From assembly GCA_022828145.1 (NCBI GenBank), contig JAJEJA010000024.1, forward strand, positions 62,001 to 126,000: a DNA stretch of 64,000 nucleotides, read 5' to 3'. The DNA comes from Candidatus Poribacteria bacterium (GTDB taxonomy: Bacteria > Poribacteria > WGA-4E > WGA-3G). Each line of letters opens with the position of its first letter. The first letter of the stretch is position 1. This document shows, in pieces, positions 35,394 through 43,597 of the stretch. The position numbers were made by a program, and so were the translations under genes. The notes under the pieces are model-generated. The model saw only the letters and a program-made list of their open reading frames with translations. It made no database searches and was not told the origin of the DNA.

Positions 35394-35445
35394 TCTCTAA
35401 CTCCTCACTGTAGTTTTATTGTGATATGATATAGATCTATCGGAC

Positions 35446-36573
35446 CTATACTGCATAAGCAACAGAACCGTCTTCCCGCAAGGGTGTCATTCCGCTGTTC
35501 ATCGGTTGAAACGGCGTCTTCTCAATCAGAGCGTCAACAAGTTCAACACCTAATCCTGGTGCTTGCGGAATAGGTATATATCCACCTTCGCGTTGGTATG
35601 CAACCTTGTAGACTGCGAATTTGTCGGATTCATCTGATTTTGTGTACTCCTGTGTAACGAAATTCGGAATACTTGCGTCTAAATGAAGTGAAGCTGCTGT
35701 TATCACCGGACCAAGAAAGTTATGCGTGACAACTGCGCTGTGATATGCCTCCGCTATCGCAGCGATCTTTTTGCAGTGCGTCAAGCCACCTGCCAAACCA
35801 ACATCAGGACGAACATACTGCGGTCCACCTACCTCCAGAATCTCACGAAACTCCCAAATACTTACATTACGTTCACCAATAGCGAGAGGCGTTGTCATCC
35901 GTTTTGCTAAGTCCGCCTGAGTTGTGATCGTATCAATCTGTATCGGGTCTTCTATAAAGTAGAGATTGAAGGGTGCCAAGGCAGATTCTAATACGATACT
36001 GTTCATTGGTGTAAGTTTGCGATGTACTTCAACAATCAGATCAAGGTCCGGTCCACCACCTTCTCGTGCAGCTGCGACGAGATCACGCGCAGTTTTGACA
36101 AGACGGTCCAATGTCATATCCTGAAAGTTTCCTACTAACGGATCAAACTTCAGCGCAGTAAATCCTTCCTCAACTGCTGACTTCGCAGCTGCAAACATTG
36201 TTTCGGGTGTGCTGCCGCCACCAAGCAGGTGCAATCTGATTTTATCCCGACAGTTGCCTCCCAGCAATTCCCAAATCGGTACTTCAAAGTGTTTCCCTTT
36301 TATATCCCATAATGCAATATCAACCGCACTGATGGCACCGCTGAGCGCAGTTCCTTTAAAAGGACCCATCCGATAGAGATATTGCCAATGATGTTCAATA
36401 CGTAAAGGATTCTGACCGATGAGATACTTCTTAAATGTCTCAACTATCTTATCAACAGCTTCCGGATAACCCCAACACGCAGTTTGACCGATACCAGTAA
36501 TTCCTGTATCTGTATGTATTCTGATGACATATCCGTTAGCAATAAAAAACGACTCTATTTTGTCTATTTTCAT
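35446..36573 (-). CDS. Mandelate racemase / enolase superfamily enzyme (sugar-acid dehydratase-like)
   Basis: 375 residues from the ATG at 36573, which has GGGAG seven bases upstream; the longer frame lacks this. The N-terminal capping domain is followed by the TIM barrel. Metal ligands are visible at successive strands: LIVEVH, YFIEDP and AIGERN. The catalytic-side motifs are ALKFDP (Lys), RPDVGLAGGLTHCKKIA (Asp) and VVTHNFLGPV (His). Asp-His on strands 6-7 and the LGPV context resemble D-galactonate or related acid-sugar dehydratases. The exact substrate cannot be read from sequence. Confidence 0.88.
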   Translation of the reverse strand: MKIDKIESFFIANGYVIRIHTDTGITGIGQTACWGYPEAVDKIVETFKKYLIGQNPLRIEHHWQYLYRMGPFKGTALSGAISAVDIALWDIKGKHFEVPIWELLGGNCRDKIRLHLLGGGSTPETMFAAAKSAVEEGFTALKFDPLVGNFQDMTLDRLVKTARDLVAAAREGGGPDLDLIVEVHRKLTPMNSIVLESALAPFNLYFIEDPIQIDTITTQADLAKRMTTPLAIGERNVSIWEFREILEVGGPQYVRPDVGLAGGLTHCKKIAAIAEAYHSAVVTHNFLGPVITAASLHLDASIPNFVTQEYTKSDESDKFAVYKVAYQREGGYIPIPQAPGLGVELVDALIEKTPFQPMNSGMTPLREDGSVAYAV

Positions 36574-36613
36574 AAAACACTCCCATGAGAATAAGTTTGC
36601 TTTAGCGGAGATA

Positions 36614-36642
36614 ATTGTATCACAAGCGATAGAATTTGACAA
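36614..36642 (-). promoter_or_regulatory. Promoter for the enolase-superfamily gene
   Basis: On the minus strand TTGTCA (36642-36637), a 17-base spacer and TACAAT (36619-36614). The predicted start near 36607 leaves a leader of about 34 bases before the ATG at 36573. It lies back to back with the Uma2 promoter at 36675. Confidence 0.55.
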
Positions 36643-36674
36643 TAGTAGAGGCCCGAAGAAAACTGCATTTTGTA

Positions 36675-36703
36675 TTGAACATAAGATGAAAATCTGTTAA
36701 AAT
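36675..36703 (+). promoter_or_regulatory. Promoter for the Uma2 gene
   Basis: TTGAAC (36675-36680), a 17-base spacer and TAAAAT (36698-36703). Initiation near 36710 gives a leader of about 54 bases to the ATG at 36764. Confidence 0.55.
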
Positions 36704-36763
36704 ATATCTTTAATGCAATACTTCGCCAGGTTTGAAATGAATTGAAAAGCGATGGAGATAAGA

Positions 36764-37591
36764 ATGGACAGCATCAACGAATTTTACGCCAAAGTGAATA
36801 AATACATGCCCATCTTCCCCAAAGCAACTGGACAACCGACCAATTATATCGAAGGATATCCGTTTGAGGATGATGAACCCATGGCAGCAACCCATTATCA
36901 TGCTTTACAGATAACTTTGTTCTTTGACCAACTTTATAGACTTTATCAATCAGAACCGAATATCCTTGTCGGATGTGATAGTTTTATCTATTATAGTGAA
37001 GGAGACAGGAAGAAATGCGTTGCTCCCGATGTATATGTGGTGTTGGGTGCAAAGAAAACGCCACTGAGACGCAGCTTCTATACATGGGCAGAGGGGGCTG
37101 TACCTGATACTATATTTGAGTTTCTATCGGAAAGCACAAAAAAAGATGATAAAGATAAAAAAGTTCAGATATATTTAGAGGATATGGGAGCAAAAGAATA
37201 CTTTATACATGAACCTATTCCGGAAAAACCTGCGGAGTTCCGGGGATGGTATCGGGACACCTCCGGTGAAATCATTGAGATGACACAAGACACACCAAGA
37301 ACGTTGTTTAGTGAGAGTTTAAATCTATTGTTCACATGGGAGGTAAATGTAGACTTGGGAGTCCGATATCTGCGTCCGTACCTACCGGATGGAACACCAG
37401 TAGCCACATCTGTAGAAGTACAAGAACTTCATGAAGAAGAAAAAGAACTTCGTGAAATTGCTGAGACAAAAGCTGAAGAACAAGCAGAGCAATTAAGAGA
37501 TGTAAAGAATCTCGCAGATGAACAAGCAGAAAAGATTCGAGAACAGGCAGCTGAATTAGAAAGATTACGTCAACAACTTGGTAAGCAATAA
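36764..37591 (+). CDS. Uma2-family PD-(D/E)XK nuclease-like protein with coiled-coil tail
   Basis: 275 residues from the ATG at 36764 (GGAG six bases upstream; an ATG four codons earlier contains that GGAG). The Uma2/DUF820 core has VAPDVYVVLG (metal-binding Asp), DTIFEFLSESTKKDDKDKK (Glu and the family's E-x-LSxST segment) and YLEDMGAKEYFIHEP. From about residue 210 a Glu/Lys-rich coiled coil runs to the end. The domain has the restriction-nuclease fold, and its role in these multi-copy families is unresolved. A truncated relative lies at 2959-3090. Confidence 0.87.
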   Translation: MDSINEFYAKVNKYMPIFPKATGQPTNYIEGYPFEDDEPMAATHYHALQITLFFDQLYRLYQSEPNILVGCDSFIYYSEGDRKKCVAPDVYVVLGAKKTPLRRSFYTWAEGAVPDTIFEFLSESTKKDDKDKKVQIYLEDMGAKEYFIHEPIPEKPAEFRGWYRDTSGEIIEMTQDTPRTLFSESLNLLFTWEVNVDLGVRYLRPYLPDGTPVATSVEVQELHEEEKELREIAETKAEEQAEQLRDVKNLADEQAEKIREQAAELERLRQQLGKQ

Positions 37592-37639
37592 CAGATATCA
37601 ATACCTTTGACATTTTTTTAATACGCGGGGAAATCACAT

Positions 37640-38914
37640 TTGAAAATACTGGTAATTGGACAGGGAGGACGAGAACACACACTTGTTTGGAAACTCGCAC
37701 AAAGTCCACTCGTTGAAAAAATCTACTGCACCCCTGGAAACGCAGGTATAGCACAAATCGCAACGTTAATACCATGCAAAGATGATTATAATGAACTTGC
37801 TGATTGGGCTATATCCAAAAAGATTGACTTAACAGTCGTGGGACCAGAAGTGCCACTGGCAGCAGGTATTGTTGACGATTTTCATCAACGTGGATTGAGA
37901 GCATTCGGTCCAGACAAAAAAGCAGCACGACTTGAAGGGAGTAAAGATTTCGCCAAGCAGCTTATGGCAAAAAACGATATCCCTACCGCTGTACATCAAA
38001 CGTTCTCAGATGCTGATGCAGCGATAACCTACATTCAGGATATCAGATCCCCTGTTTTCGTCAAGGCAGATGGACTTGCTGCAGGAAAGGGTGTTATCCC
38101 CGGTCGAACGCCTGATGAAGCAATCAAAGCAGTCCAGACAATATTAGTTGACAAAGCATTCGGTGCAGCAGGGAACAACGTCGTCATTGAGGAGGAGTTA
38201 ATCGGTGAAGAGGCGTCTTTTACAGTCCTGACTGATGGCAAAAACTGTCTGCCCTTTGTCAGCTCGCAAGACCATAAAATGTCGCATGATGGGGATACGG
38301 GAAAGAACACAGGTGGCATGGGAGCATATTCACCCGCACCTGTCATTACACCTGAACTTCATGACTTTGTCATGAAACAGGTCGTACACCCAACAATCAA
38401 TGGCATGTTAGAGATCGGATGTCCCTTCAAAGGTGTGCTATATGTAGGGTTAATGATTACAGACGATGGACCTAAAGTGCTGGAATACAACTGCCGTTTT
38501 GGAGACCCAGAAGCACAAGTCTTGCTGCCACGACTAAAGAGTGATTTAGTACCGCTATTAACTGCTTGCATTGATGGGACACTCGATCAACAGACCGATG
38601 TAGAATGGCACGATGACGCTGCAGCGTGTGTCATCATGGCTTCTGGTGGGTATCCAGATACATATCAAACAGGTAAGAATATTACAGGTTTGGAAAATGC
38701 TGCAGAATTGGAAGGTGTAAACGTATTTCATGCAGGAACAGAACTAAAAGGTGATAACATTGTAACAGCCGGTGGTCGTGTGTTAGGGGTAACAGCATTG
38801 GCTAACGACCTAAAAGCTGCAATTGAAAAATCCTATCACGGTGTTTCTGCAATTCATTTTGATAAAGCACATTGGCGAAAAGACATCGGATATAGAGCAC
38901 TTGCGCGAATATGA
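37640..38914 (+). CDS. purD: Phosphoribosylamine-glycine ligase (GAR synthetase)
   Basis: 424 residues, the usual PurD length. It joins phosphoribosylamine and glycine with ATP in purine synthesis. ATP-grasp motifs: MKILVIGQGGREHTLVWKLA start, FVKADGLAAGKGV, EEELIGEEASF, SSQDHKMSHDGDTGKNTGGMGAYSPAP, and LEYNCRFGDPEAQVLLPRL for metal binding. The start is TTG at 37640 with GGGGA eight bases upstream, and no ATG fits the conserved N-terminus. The last codons (LARI and stop) are copied into the adjoining tandem repeat. Confidence 0.97.
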   Translation: MKILVIGQGGREHTLVWKLAQSPLVEKIYCTPGNAGIAQIATLIPCKDDYNELADWAISKKIDLTVVGPEVPLAAGIVDDFHQRGLRAFGPDKKAARLEGSKDFAKQLMAKNDIPTAVHQTFSDADAAITYIQDIRSPVFVKADGLAAGKGVIPGRTPDEAIKAVQTILVDKAFGAAGNNVVIEEELIGEEASFTVLTDGKNCLPFVSSQDHKMSHDGDTGKNTGGMGAYSPAPVITPELHDFVMKQVVHPTINGMLEIGCPFKGVLYVGLMITDDGPKVLEYNCRFGDPEAQVLLPRLKSDLVPLLTACIDGTLDQQTDVEWHDDAAACVIMASGGYPDTYQTGKNITGLENAAELEGVNVFHAGTELKGDNIVTAGGRVLGVTALANDLKAAIEKSYHGVSAIHFDKAHWRKDIGYRALARI

Positions 38915-39110
38915 TAGATTTATCTCTATTAGGTTAACGTGAGTTTGATAAATCAGAACAAATAACTACGTAGGTTGGGTTGAGGTACGAAACCCAACAT
39001 CTTTACTTGCGCGAATATGATAAATTTATCCCTATTAGGTTAACTTGAGTTTGATAAATCAGAACAAATAACTACGTAGGTTGGGTTGAGGTACGAAACC
39101 CAACATCTTT
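38899..39110. repeat. 106-base tandem duplication carrying the purD 3' end
   Basis: Unit 1 (38899-39004) and unit 2 (39005-39110) both begin ACTTGCGCGAATATGATA and end CCCAACATCTTT, with four or so base differences. Each holds the last purD codons, the flanking TAGGTTA or its variant, the left end of the miniature element and its first GTAG hairpin. The duplication must be younger than the element insertion. Confidence 0.88.
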
Positions 39111-39194
39111 ACGCATTATAGGCACCTAAATGTTGGGTTTCGTGCCTCAACCCAACCTACGGATACATTCTTGATTTAATTATCAAACTCACGT
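38937..39194. mobile_element. Miniature element copy 1 (GTTGGGTTGAGG core)
   Basis: Left end ACGTGAGTTTGATAAATCA at 38937, right inverted end TTATCAAACTCACGT at 39180-39194. Flanking TAGGTTA occurs on both sides (38930-38936 and 39195-39201), a probable target duplication. The core holds GTAGGTTGGGTTGAGG hairpins at 38970 and 39076 (the second by duplication) and an inverted partner at 39130-39160. There is no open frame, so any movement must be in trans. The right end is 12 bases before the next gene's ATG. Confidence 0.8.
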
Positions 39195-39206
39195 TAGGTT
39201 AACAAT

Positions 39207-39710
39207 ATGGTTGACGAACTCACATACAAAATTGCGAAGTGTTGTAATCCGGATGAAAAGCAGACAATATTAGGATACTTTAAGGAGGATGGTTCAATCA
39301 CAGTACACGATACATCTTGTAAGACAATTGTTGGATTGAGACCAGAGAGACTATTAGATGTAACGTGGGACGAGATTCATACATCAGAAAAACCTGAAAT
39401 ACCACTGGAGATTCCCGCTGAAATAGACGAAACTGACTACTACATCCTAAAGCATCATCAAGAGATGGGAATGGATTACGCTATAGTTGTCGCAGAAACG
39501 ATAAGACTTCCGCTTGAGGAGATGCATCAGAGACATCGTAAACTCAGGGAACTGGGAGGTTTGAAACGTGTAGAAGGACGGATCATTCACTATCGGAAAA
39601 ACAGAGTTAAAGGTAAATGGATAAAACATCGAAATCATACATACTATGAACTGACACCAGAAGGGAGTCAGTGGATACAGATATTTGAGAGAGATACAAC
39701 TCAGCAATAA
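39207..39710 (+). CDS. RelA/SpoT-type zinc-domain fused to a winged-helix domain
   Basis: 167 residues. Residues 1-50 (KIAKCCNPDEKQTILGYFKEDGSITVHDTSC) closely resemble the Cys-rich ZFD/RIS domain found near the C-terminus of long RelA/SpoT proteins: paired Cys, then G-Y, then I-T-V-H, then a Cys. Residues about 75-160 look like a winged helix of the DUF2250 kind (DYYILKHHQEMGMDYAIVVAETI... RHRKLRELGGLKRVEGRII ... YYELTPEG). No synthetase or hydrolase domain is present. I infer a transcription regulator or ribosome-sensing adaptor. There is no ribosome site, because the mobile element ends 12 bases upstream. Confidence 0.65.
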   Translation: MVDELTYKIAKCCNPDEKQTILGYFKEDGSITVHDTSCKTIVGLRPERLLDVTWDEIHTSEKPEIPLEIPAEIDETDYYILKHHQEMGMDYAIVVAETIRLPLEEMHQRHRKLRELGGLKRVEGRIIHYRKNRVKGKWIKHRNHTYYELTPEGSQWIQIFERDTTQQ

Positions 39711-39752
39711 CCCCAATCTGAATGAATTACATAATTACATAAGGAGACCATA

Positions 39753-40952
39753 ATGTTTGATGAAATGAGAGACCGCATGGCTGAAAAAGCACAACGTAGA
39801 AATCGTCTGCGTTCAATAGTTCTGTTGTCGCTTATACTCCACATGGCTATTGCCATTGTCTACATTTTTGTGCCGTTAAGTCGAATTGCTGATCATCCTG
39901 AAGACTCTATGGCTTTTGACCTATTTAAGGAACCTGATCCACTGTTAGAACGGAGAATCAGACCGAAGACGCCTTTGACACAGAAACGGCTTGATCCGAC
40001 TCAGAAACTGGCGAGAGATGCTGAACAGAAAAAGATCAACTCCGCAAAAAACGAACGCGCTGAAGTTGTAAAACTGAGTGAAAAAATCGTGATACACGAT
40101 GTTGAACTTAACGAAGCACCCGTTCATGATATTCTACCAGATGTGATGACGGATGCAAAGTTGAGAGAAGCTGAAGCTTCAAATCTGAGTCGTTTGCTTT
40201 CACAACCTGGCGAAACAGATGGTAGAGGCGATGTTACCGGTAGAGTACGTGCCAGAGGAGACGGAACAGGGATATATCACGGTCACGGTCAAGATGGTGG
40301 GGACGGCGGACTCGTTGAAGGGGGCGGAAGACCTGGCGGTAACGATCCACTCGATATAGGCAAATTTCTCAATAGTCTTGATGGACCTAAAGATGTCGTT
40401 TTCTGTCTTGATATATCAGCAAGTATGCAAGCTGCGGGACTTGAAATTAAACTTGAATTGGCACTTAATGAGACTAAGGATGCAGTGATGATGCTCGGAT
40501 CTGATGATAGATTCAACATCGTTCCATTTTCTTCCACCGCGAGACTAATGAGTGAGCGACTCCTTGAAGCAAATGAAACAAACATAAGCCGTGCATTGCT
40601 GTATCTTGACACTTTCACTCCTGAAAGAATTCAGAATAATATTGGTGGTACTAATACAGTCGCTGCACTTGATAAAGCTTTTAAGCAAGGATCCTCAGTA
40701 GTTGTTCTGGTAACTGATGGTATTCCTCAAACCCTGAAGGGTGAGAATATAGAAAATGATCCTGAAAAAACACTCGAATACATTACAAAGCAAAATGTCA
40801 ATAATGCTCGAATATTTGTCGTAGCATTTGAGATAGATTTACAACGTTCGCCTGGAGCGCCTTTGCTGACTTCCCTTGCATATCAAACTAAGGGAGATAT
40901 CAAGGCATTTGGTTCAGATGAATTGCTGAAGTTAAGCAGAGAAAGTAAATAA
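39753..40952 (+). CDS. Membrane-anchored VWA-domain protein
   Basis: 399 residues. A basic N-terminus is followed by one membrane helix (about 23-43), a Pro/Lys/Glu-rich linker with Gly-rich segment (DGTGIYHGHGQDGGDGGL, about 170-187), and a VWA domain (about 205-395) with a complete MIDAS start DISAS, a Thr in GGTNT and an Asp in VTDGIP. The N-terminal arrangement resembles TonB-like periplasm-spanning proteins. The partner is unknown and no moxR gene is adjacent. AAGGAG precedes the ATG by six bases. It lies 42 bases after the RelA-type fusion gene, probably in one transcript. Confidence 0.85.
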   Translation: MFDEMRDRMAEKAQRRNRLRSIVLLSLILHMAIAIVYIFVPLSRIADHPEDSMAFDLFKEPDPLLERRIRPKTPLTQKRLDPTQKLARDAEQKKINSAKNERAEVVKLSEKIVIHDVELNEAPVHDILPDVMTDAKLREAEASNLSRLLSQPGETDGRGDVTGRVRARGDGTGIYHGHGQDGGDGGLVEGGGRPGGNDPLDIGKFLNSLDGPKDVVFCLDISASMQAAGLEIKLELALNETKDAVMMLGSDDRFNIVPFSSTARLMSERLLEANETNISRALLYLDTFTPERIQNNIGGTNTVAALDKAFKQGSSVVVLVTDGIPQTLKGENIENDPEKTLEYITKQNVNNARIFVVAFEIDLQRSPGAPLLTSLAYQTKGDIKAFGSDELLKLSRESK

Positions 40953-40989
40953 TCTTACAGGTGGAGGCAACTCCATTTACCTATTATTA

Positions 40990-41203
40990 ACGTGAGTTTG
41001 ATAATAGGTATATGGACTTCATTTTTCCCAAAATATCACTTGCATAGACCCGGTATGTTCTGTTTCCTAACCAATTCAGAATACCAAACGCGTATTCTGA
41101 CGGATCCTACGCGAAAACCTTTATGAACGCATTGGCACAAAACTGGTTCGGTTAGGAAACCGAACCTACCGGCCTGGGAAAATCTGATTTATCAAACTCA
41201 CGT
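40990..41203. mobile_element. Miniature element copy 2 (GTTCGGTTTCCTAACC core)
   Basis: Ends ACGTGAGTTTGATAA (40990) and TTATCAAACTCACGT (41189-41203). The core has GGTTCGGTTAGGAAACCGAA plus CCTAC at 41145-41169 (GTAG-headed on the minus strand) and a weaker inverted relative near 41052-41077. Flanks TATTATTA and TATATAAC are not clear target duplications. The right end is 16 bases before the SDR start codon. Confidence 0.75.
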
Positions 41204-41219
41204 TATATAACACTATCTT

Positions 41220-42026
41220 ATGGATCATAAATCGGCTTCTAACACAATCCAGCAATTTCGATTAGATGGTAAAGTCAGTCTCGTGAGCGGGGCAAGTCGC
41301 GGCATCGGTAGATCCATGGCAGAAGGACTTGCGGGAGCAGGTTCTGACCTCGTCATCACAGGCAGGAAGATGGAAACGCTCTTACCTGTGGCACAACAGA
41401 TCACAAACGAAACTGATAAGAAAGTCATACCTATTCAGTCAGACGTTGGCAACCTTGATGAAATTAATTCGCTTGTTGAGCAAACCGTCAAAGATTTCGG
41501 CAAAATAGATGTATTAGTGAATAACGCTGGTGTAAACGTTCGCAATCCTGCTCTGGAATTCTCTGAGGAGGATTGGGATTTTGTTACAGATGTGAACCTG
41601 AAAGGTGCTTTTTTCCTGGCAAAAGCGTGTGGTCACGTCATGAAACAACACGGTGGCGGTAAAGTTATCAATACACTATCCCTAACTTCAGCAATTGGAT
41701 TACCGACAAGTGTGGCTTATACTGCTGCAAAGGGAGGTCTCCTGCAACTAACAAAACTACTTGCTGTTGAGTGGGCAGAGCATAACATACAGGTCAACGG
41801 AATCGCACCCGGTTTTATACGGACTGAGATGACTGCTCCCGCACGAGAAGACAGTAGAAACGAATGGATACTCAACCGTACTCCCGCAGACCGATGGGGA
41901 GAACCCGAAGACTTAGCCGGTTTGACAATTTTCTTTGCATCCAATGCTTCCGACTTTGTTACCGGTCAGATGGTATTTGTTGATGGCGGTTTTATGGCAG
42001 GTAGCGATTGGAGACGACAAAGATAA
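41220..42026 (+). CDS. SDR-family dehydrogenase (gluconate 5-dehydrogenase-like)
   Basis: 268 residues, classical short-chain dehydrogenase: GASRGIG nucleotide-binding motif (about 20-26), NNAG, catalytic Ser in LSLTSAIG, YTAAK (Tyr/Lys) and the PGFIRTEMT segment. The sequence style matches the gluconate/2-dehydro-3-deoxygluconate 5-dehydrogenase group, so a sugar or sugar-acid substrate is likely. There is no ribosome site in the 16 bases between the mobile element and the ATG. The next gene starts immediately after the stop codon. Confidence 0.92.
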   Translation: MDHKSASNTIQQFRLDGKVSLVSGASRGIGRSMAEGLAGAGSDLVITGRKMETLLPVAQQITNETDKKVIPIQSDVGNLDEINSLVEQTVKDFGKIDVLVNNAGVNVRNPALEFSEEDWDFVTDVNLKGAFFLAKACGHVMKQHGGGKVINTLSLTSAIGLPTSVAYTAAKGGLLQLTKLLAVEWAEHNIQVNGIAPGFIRTEMTAPAREDSRNEWILNRTPADRWGEPEDLAGLTIFFASNASDFVTGQMVFVDGGFMAGSDWRRQR

Positions 42027-42254
42027 ATGGACTCTGAGTCAACGCAAACTGATTTGCAACACGCAGAACAGACCCTCGCTGAACATAAGATAAACAATGT
42101 CAAGTTGTTTGATCACAAACCCGTATTGAGAATTCAGGTCACCGATGCAGATTTTGAACGTATCCTTGATATGCGAACCGAGCTTGTTGAAAAACTAAAG
42201 TCTACAGGTTTCCGATTCATTGCTGTTGACCTTGAGCATAACAGTGAGAAATAA
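42027..42254 (+). CDS. Small protein resembling the C-terminal domain of LarE
   Basis: 75 residues. The segment PVLRIQVTDADFERILDMRTELVEKLKSTGFRFIAVDLEH resembles the tail of LarE-type ATP-pyrophosphatases (RIEV ... LLD ... I ... LK.LGF.YVALDLEGY). The PP-loop domain is absent and no larB/larC is present. Its ATG directly follows the SDR stop codon, with GGAG inside the SDR end, so the two genes are translationally linked. The function of the isolated domain is unknown. Confidence 0.65.
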   Translation: MDSESTQTDLQHAEQTLAEHKINNVKLFDHKPVLRIQVTDADFERILDMRTELVEKLKSTGFRFIAVDLEHNSEK

Positions 42255-42301
42255 TTTGGATTGATTTCTAATGTATCTCTGGTGTTACCCATCAACAAAA
42301 C

Positions 42302-42330
42302 TTGAATAAAACACAGAAATGTAGTATAAT
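42302..42330 (+). promoter_or_regulatory. Promoter for the polyprenyl synthase gene
   Basis: TTGAAT (42302-42307), a 17-base spacer and a perfect TATAAT (42325-42330). The predicted start near 42337 leaves a leader of about 49 bases. This is the best promoter match in the window. Confidence 0.7.
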
Positions 42331-42385
42331 TTACAAACGGTACATGTAAATTTGGGAGTAAAAGTCGATACAGGTAAGGAGACCA

Positions 42386-43450
42386 ATGCCGAATTCTGAC
42401 ACTGAACCAGCACCTAAAAAAGAACTTGTAACAGCATATCTAAAGGAAGTCAAAACTAAAGTAGATGCATGTATCTTTGACTTTCTTCCTACCACACATG
42501 AACATCCGGATATACAGCAATTATATCAGATGATATTAGACTATCCTCAACGTGCGGGTAAAGGACTAAGACCTGCTCTATGCTTACTTTTATGTGAAGT
42601 GTTTGGCGGTGATCCTAAACAAGCTGTCAATACAGCAGCAGCTTTAGAACTGCTTCAGAATTGGCTACTTATACATGATGACATAGAGGATGGATCGGAA
42701 CTGCGTAGAGGTGAACCGTGTCTGCATCATAAACATGGTGTCCCTATGGCTATAAACGTCGGCGATGCATTACACTGCAAAATGTGGGAGATGCTACACA
42801 GGAATACCGAAATCCTCGGCGACAGACTCTCCCTCAAAATCTTGTCAGAATTTATACAACTCAGTAACCAGGTCGTTGAAGGACAACACATAGAACTGAG
42901 CTGGGTGCACAACAATCAGTGGGATATTGACGAAGACGATTACCTCAGGATGTGTATACAGAAAACCGCTTGGTATACATGTATAACACCTTGTCGATTA
43001 GGGGCAATCATCGGGGGTGCAACCGTTGCAGAGACTGATGCTTTTTATGAAATAGGGAAATCCCTCGGCATTGCATTCCAGATTCAGGATGATGTCCTAA
43101 ACCTAATCGGTGACGTTGGCAGATATGGAAAAGAGATCGGAGGAGACATAAGCGAAGGAAAAAGAACGTTGGTTCTGATACATCTCATTAATGCATGTAG
43201 TCCATCAGAAGCCAACGCTGTTATTGAGATCATGGCGCATAATAGGGATGAGAAAGACGAAACAGAAATACACAAAGTCTTGCAGTTGATGAAAAAATAC
43301 AATTCTATCCAATATGCACAACAGTGTTCTACAAAGTTTCTTAAGGACGCAGCAGAAAAGTTCAAGCAGAATTTCAAACATGTTTCTAACAATAAAGCAA
43401 AGCAGCTGTTTCTATCACTAATTCATTTTTTCGTTGAACGCGAATACTAA
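42386..43450 (+). CDS. Polyprenyl diphosphate synthase (IspA/CrtE family)
   Basis: 354 residues. The first aspartate-rich motif DDIED is at 98-102 (LLIHDDIEDGSELRRGEP), the second is FQIQDDVLNLIGD, and GKGLRPALCLLLCE precedes the first. Trp93, five residues before the motif, suggests a short product (C15-C20), a weak inference. It supplies prenyl diphosphates for quinones, undecaprenyl lipids or carotenoids; no terpene cyclase is nearby. AAGGAGACC precedes the ATG. Its TAA stop is part of a target duplication of the following mobile element. Confidence 0.92.
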   Translation: MPNSDTEPAPKKELVTAYLKEVKTKVDACIFDFLPTTHEHPDIQQLYQMILDYPQRAGKGLRPALCLLLCEVFGGDPKQAVNTAAALELLQNWLLIHDDIEDGSELRRGEPCLHHKHGVPMAINVGDALHCKMWEMLHRNTEILGDRLSLKILSEFIQLSNQVVEGQHIELSWVHNNQWDIDEDDYLRMCIQKTAWYTCITPCRLGAIIGGATVAETDAFYEIGKSLGIAFQIQDDVLNLIGDVGRYGKEIGGDISEGKRTLVLIHLINACSPSEANAVIEIMAHNRDEKDETEIHKVLQLMKKYNSIQYAQQCSTKFLKDAAEKFKQNFKHVSNNKAKQLFLSLIHFFVEREY

Positions 43451-43582
43451 AAGAAATGTGAGTTTGATAAATCAAATTTTCGTATTCAAGAGGCGTGCAT
43501 TGTAGCACAAACTTTCAGTTTGTGGCACATCTTCGCAAACTGGAAAGTTTGCGCTACATTTATCAAAATCACGTTAAAAGAA
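43448..43582. repeat. 8-base target duplication TAAAAGAA around miniature element copy 3
   Basis: TAAAAGAA at 43448-43455 and again at 43575-43582 flanks the element exactly. The left copy contains the stop codon of the polyprenyl synthase gene and the right copy contributes to the AAGAAGGAG ribosome site of the aldolase gene. Removing the element and one copy places the two genes about 15 bases apart. Confidence 0.8.
43456..43574. mobile_element. Miniature element copy 3 (GTAGCACAAACTTTCAG core)
   Basis: 119 bases with ends ATGTGAGTTTGATAAATCA and TATCAAAATCACGT. The core is a pair of inward-facing hairpins, GTAGCACAAACTTTCAGTTT at 43502 and its relative ending GTTTGCGCTAC at 43557. It has the clearest target duplication of the four copies. 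Confidence 0.82.
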
Positions 43583-43597
43583 GGAGAATGCATTTTT

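Noticed and set aside
43520-43597. 26-residue N-terminal extension of the aldolase
   Set aside because: It would be translated from the mobile element core; the ATG at 43598 has a proper ribosome site and begins the conserved sequence.
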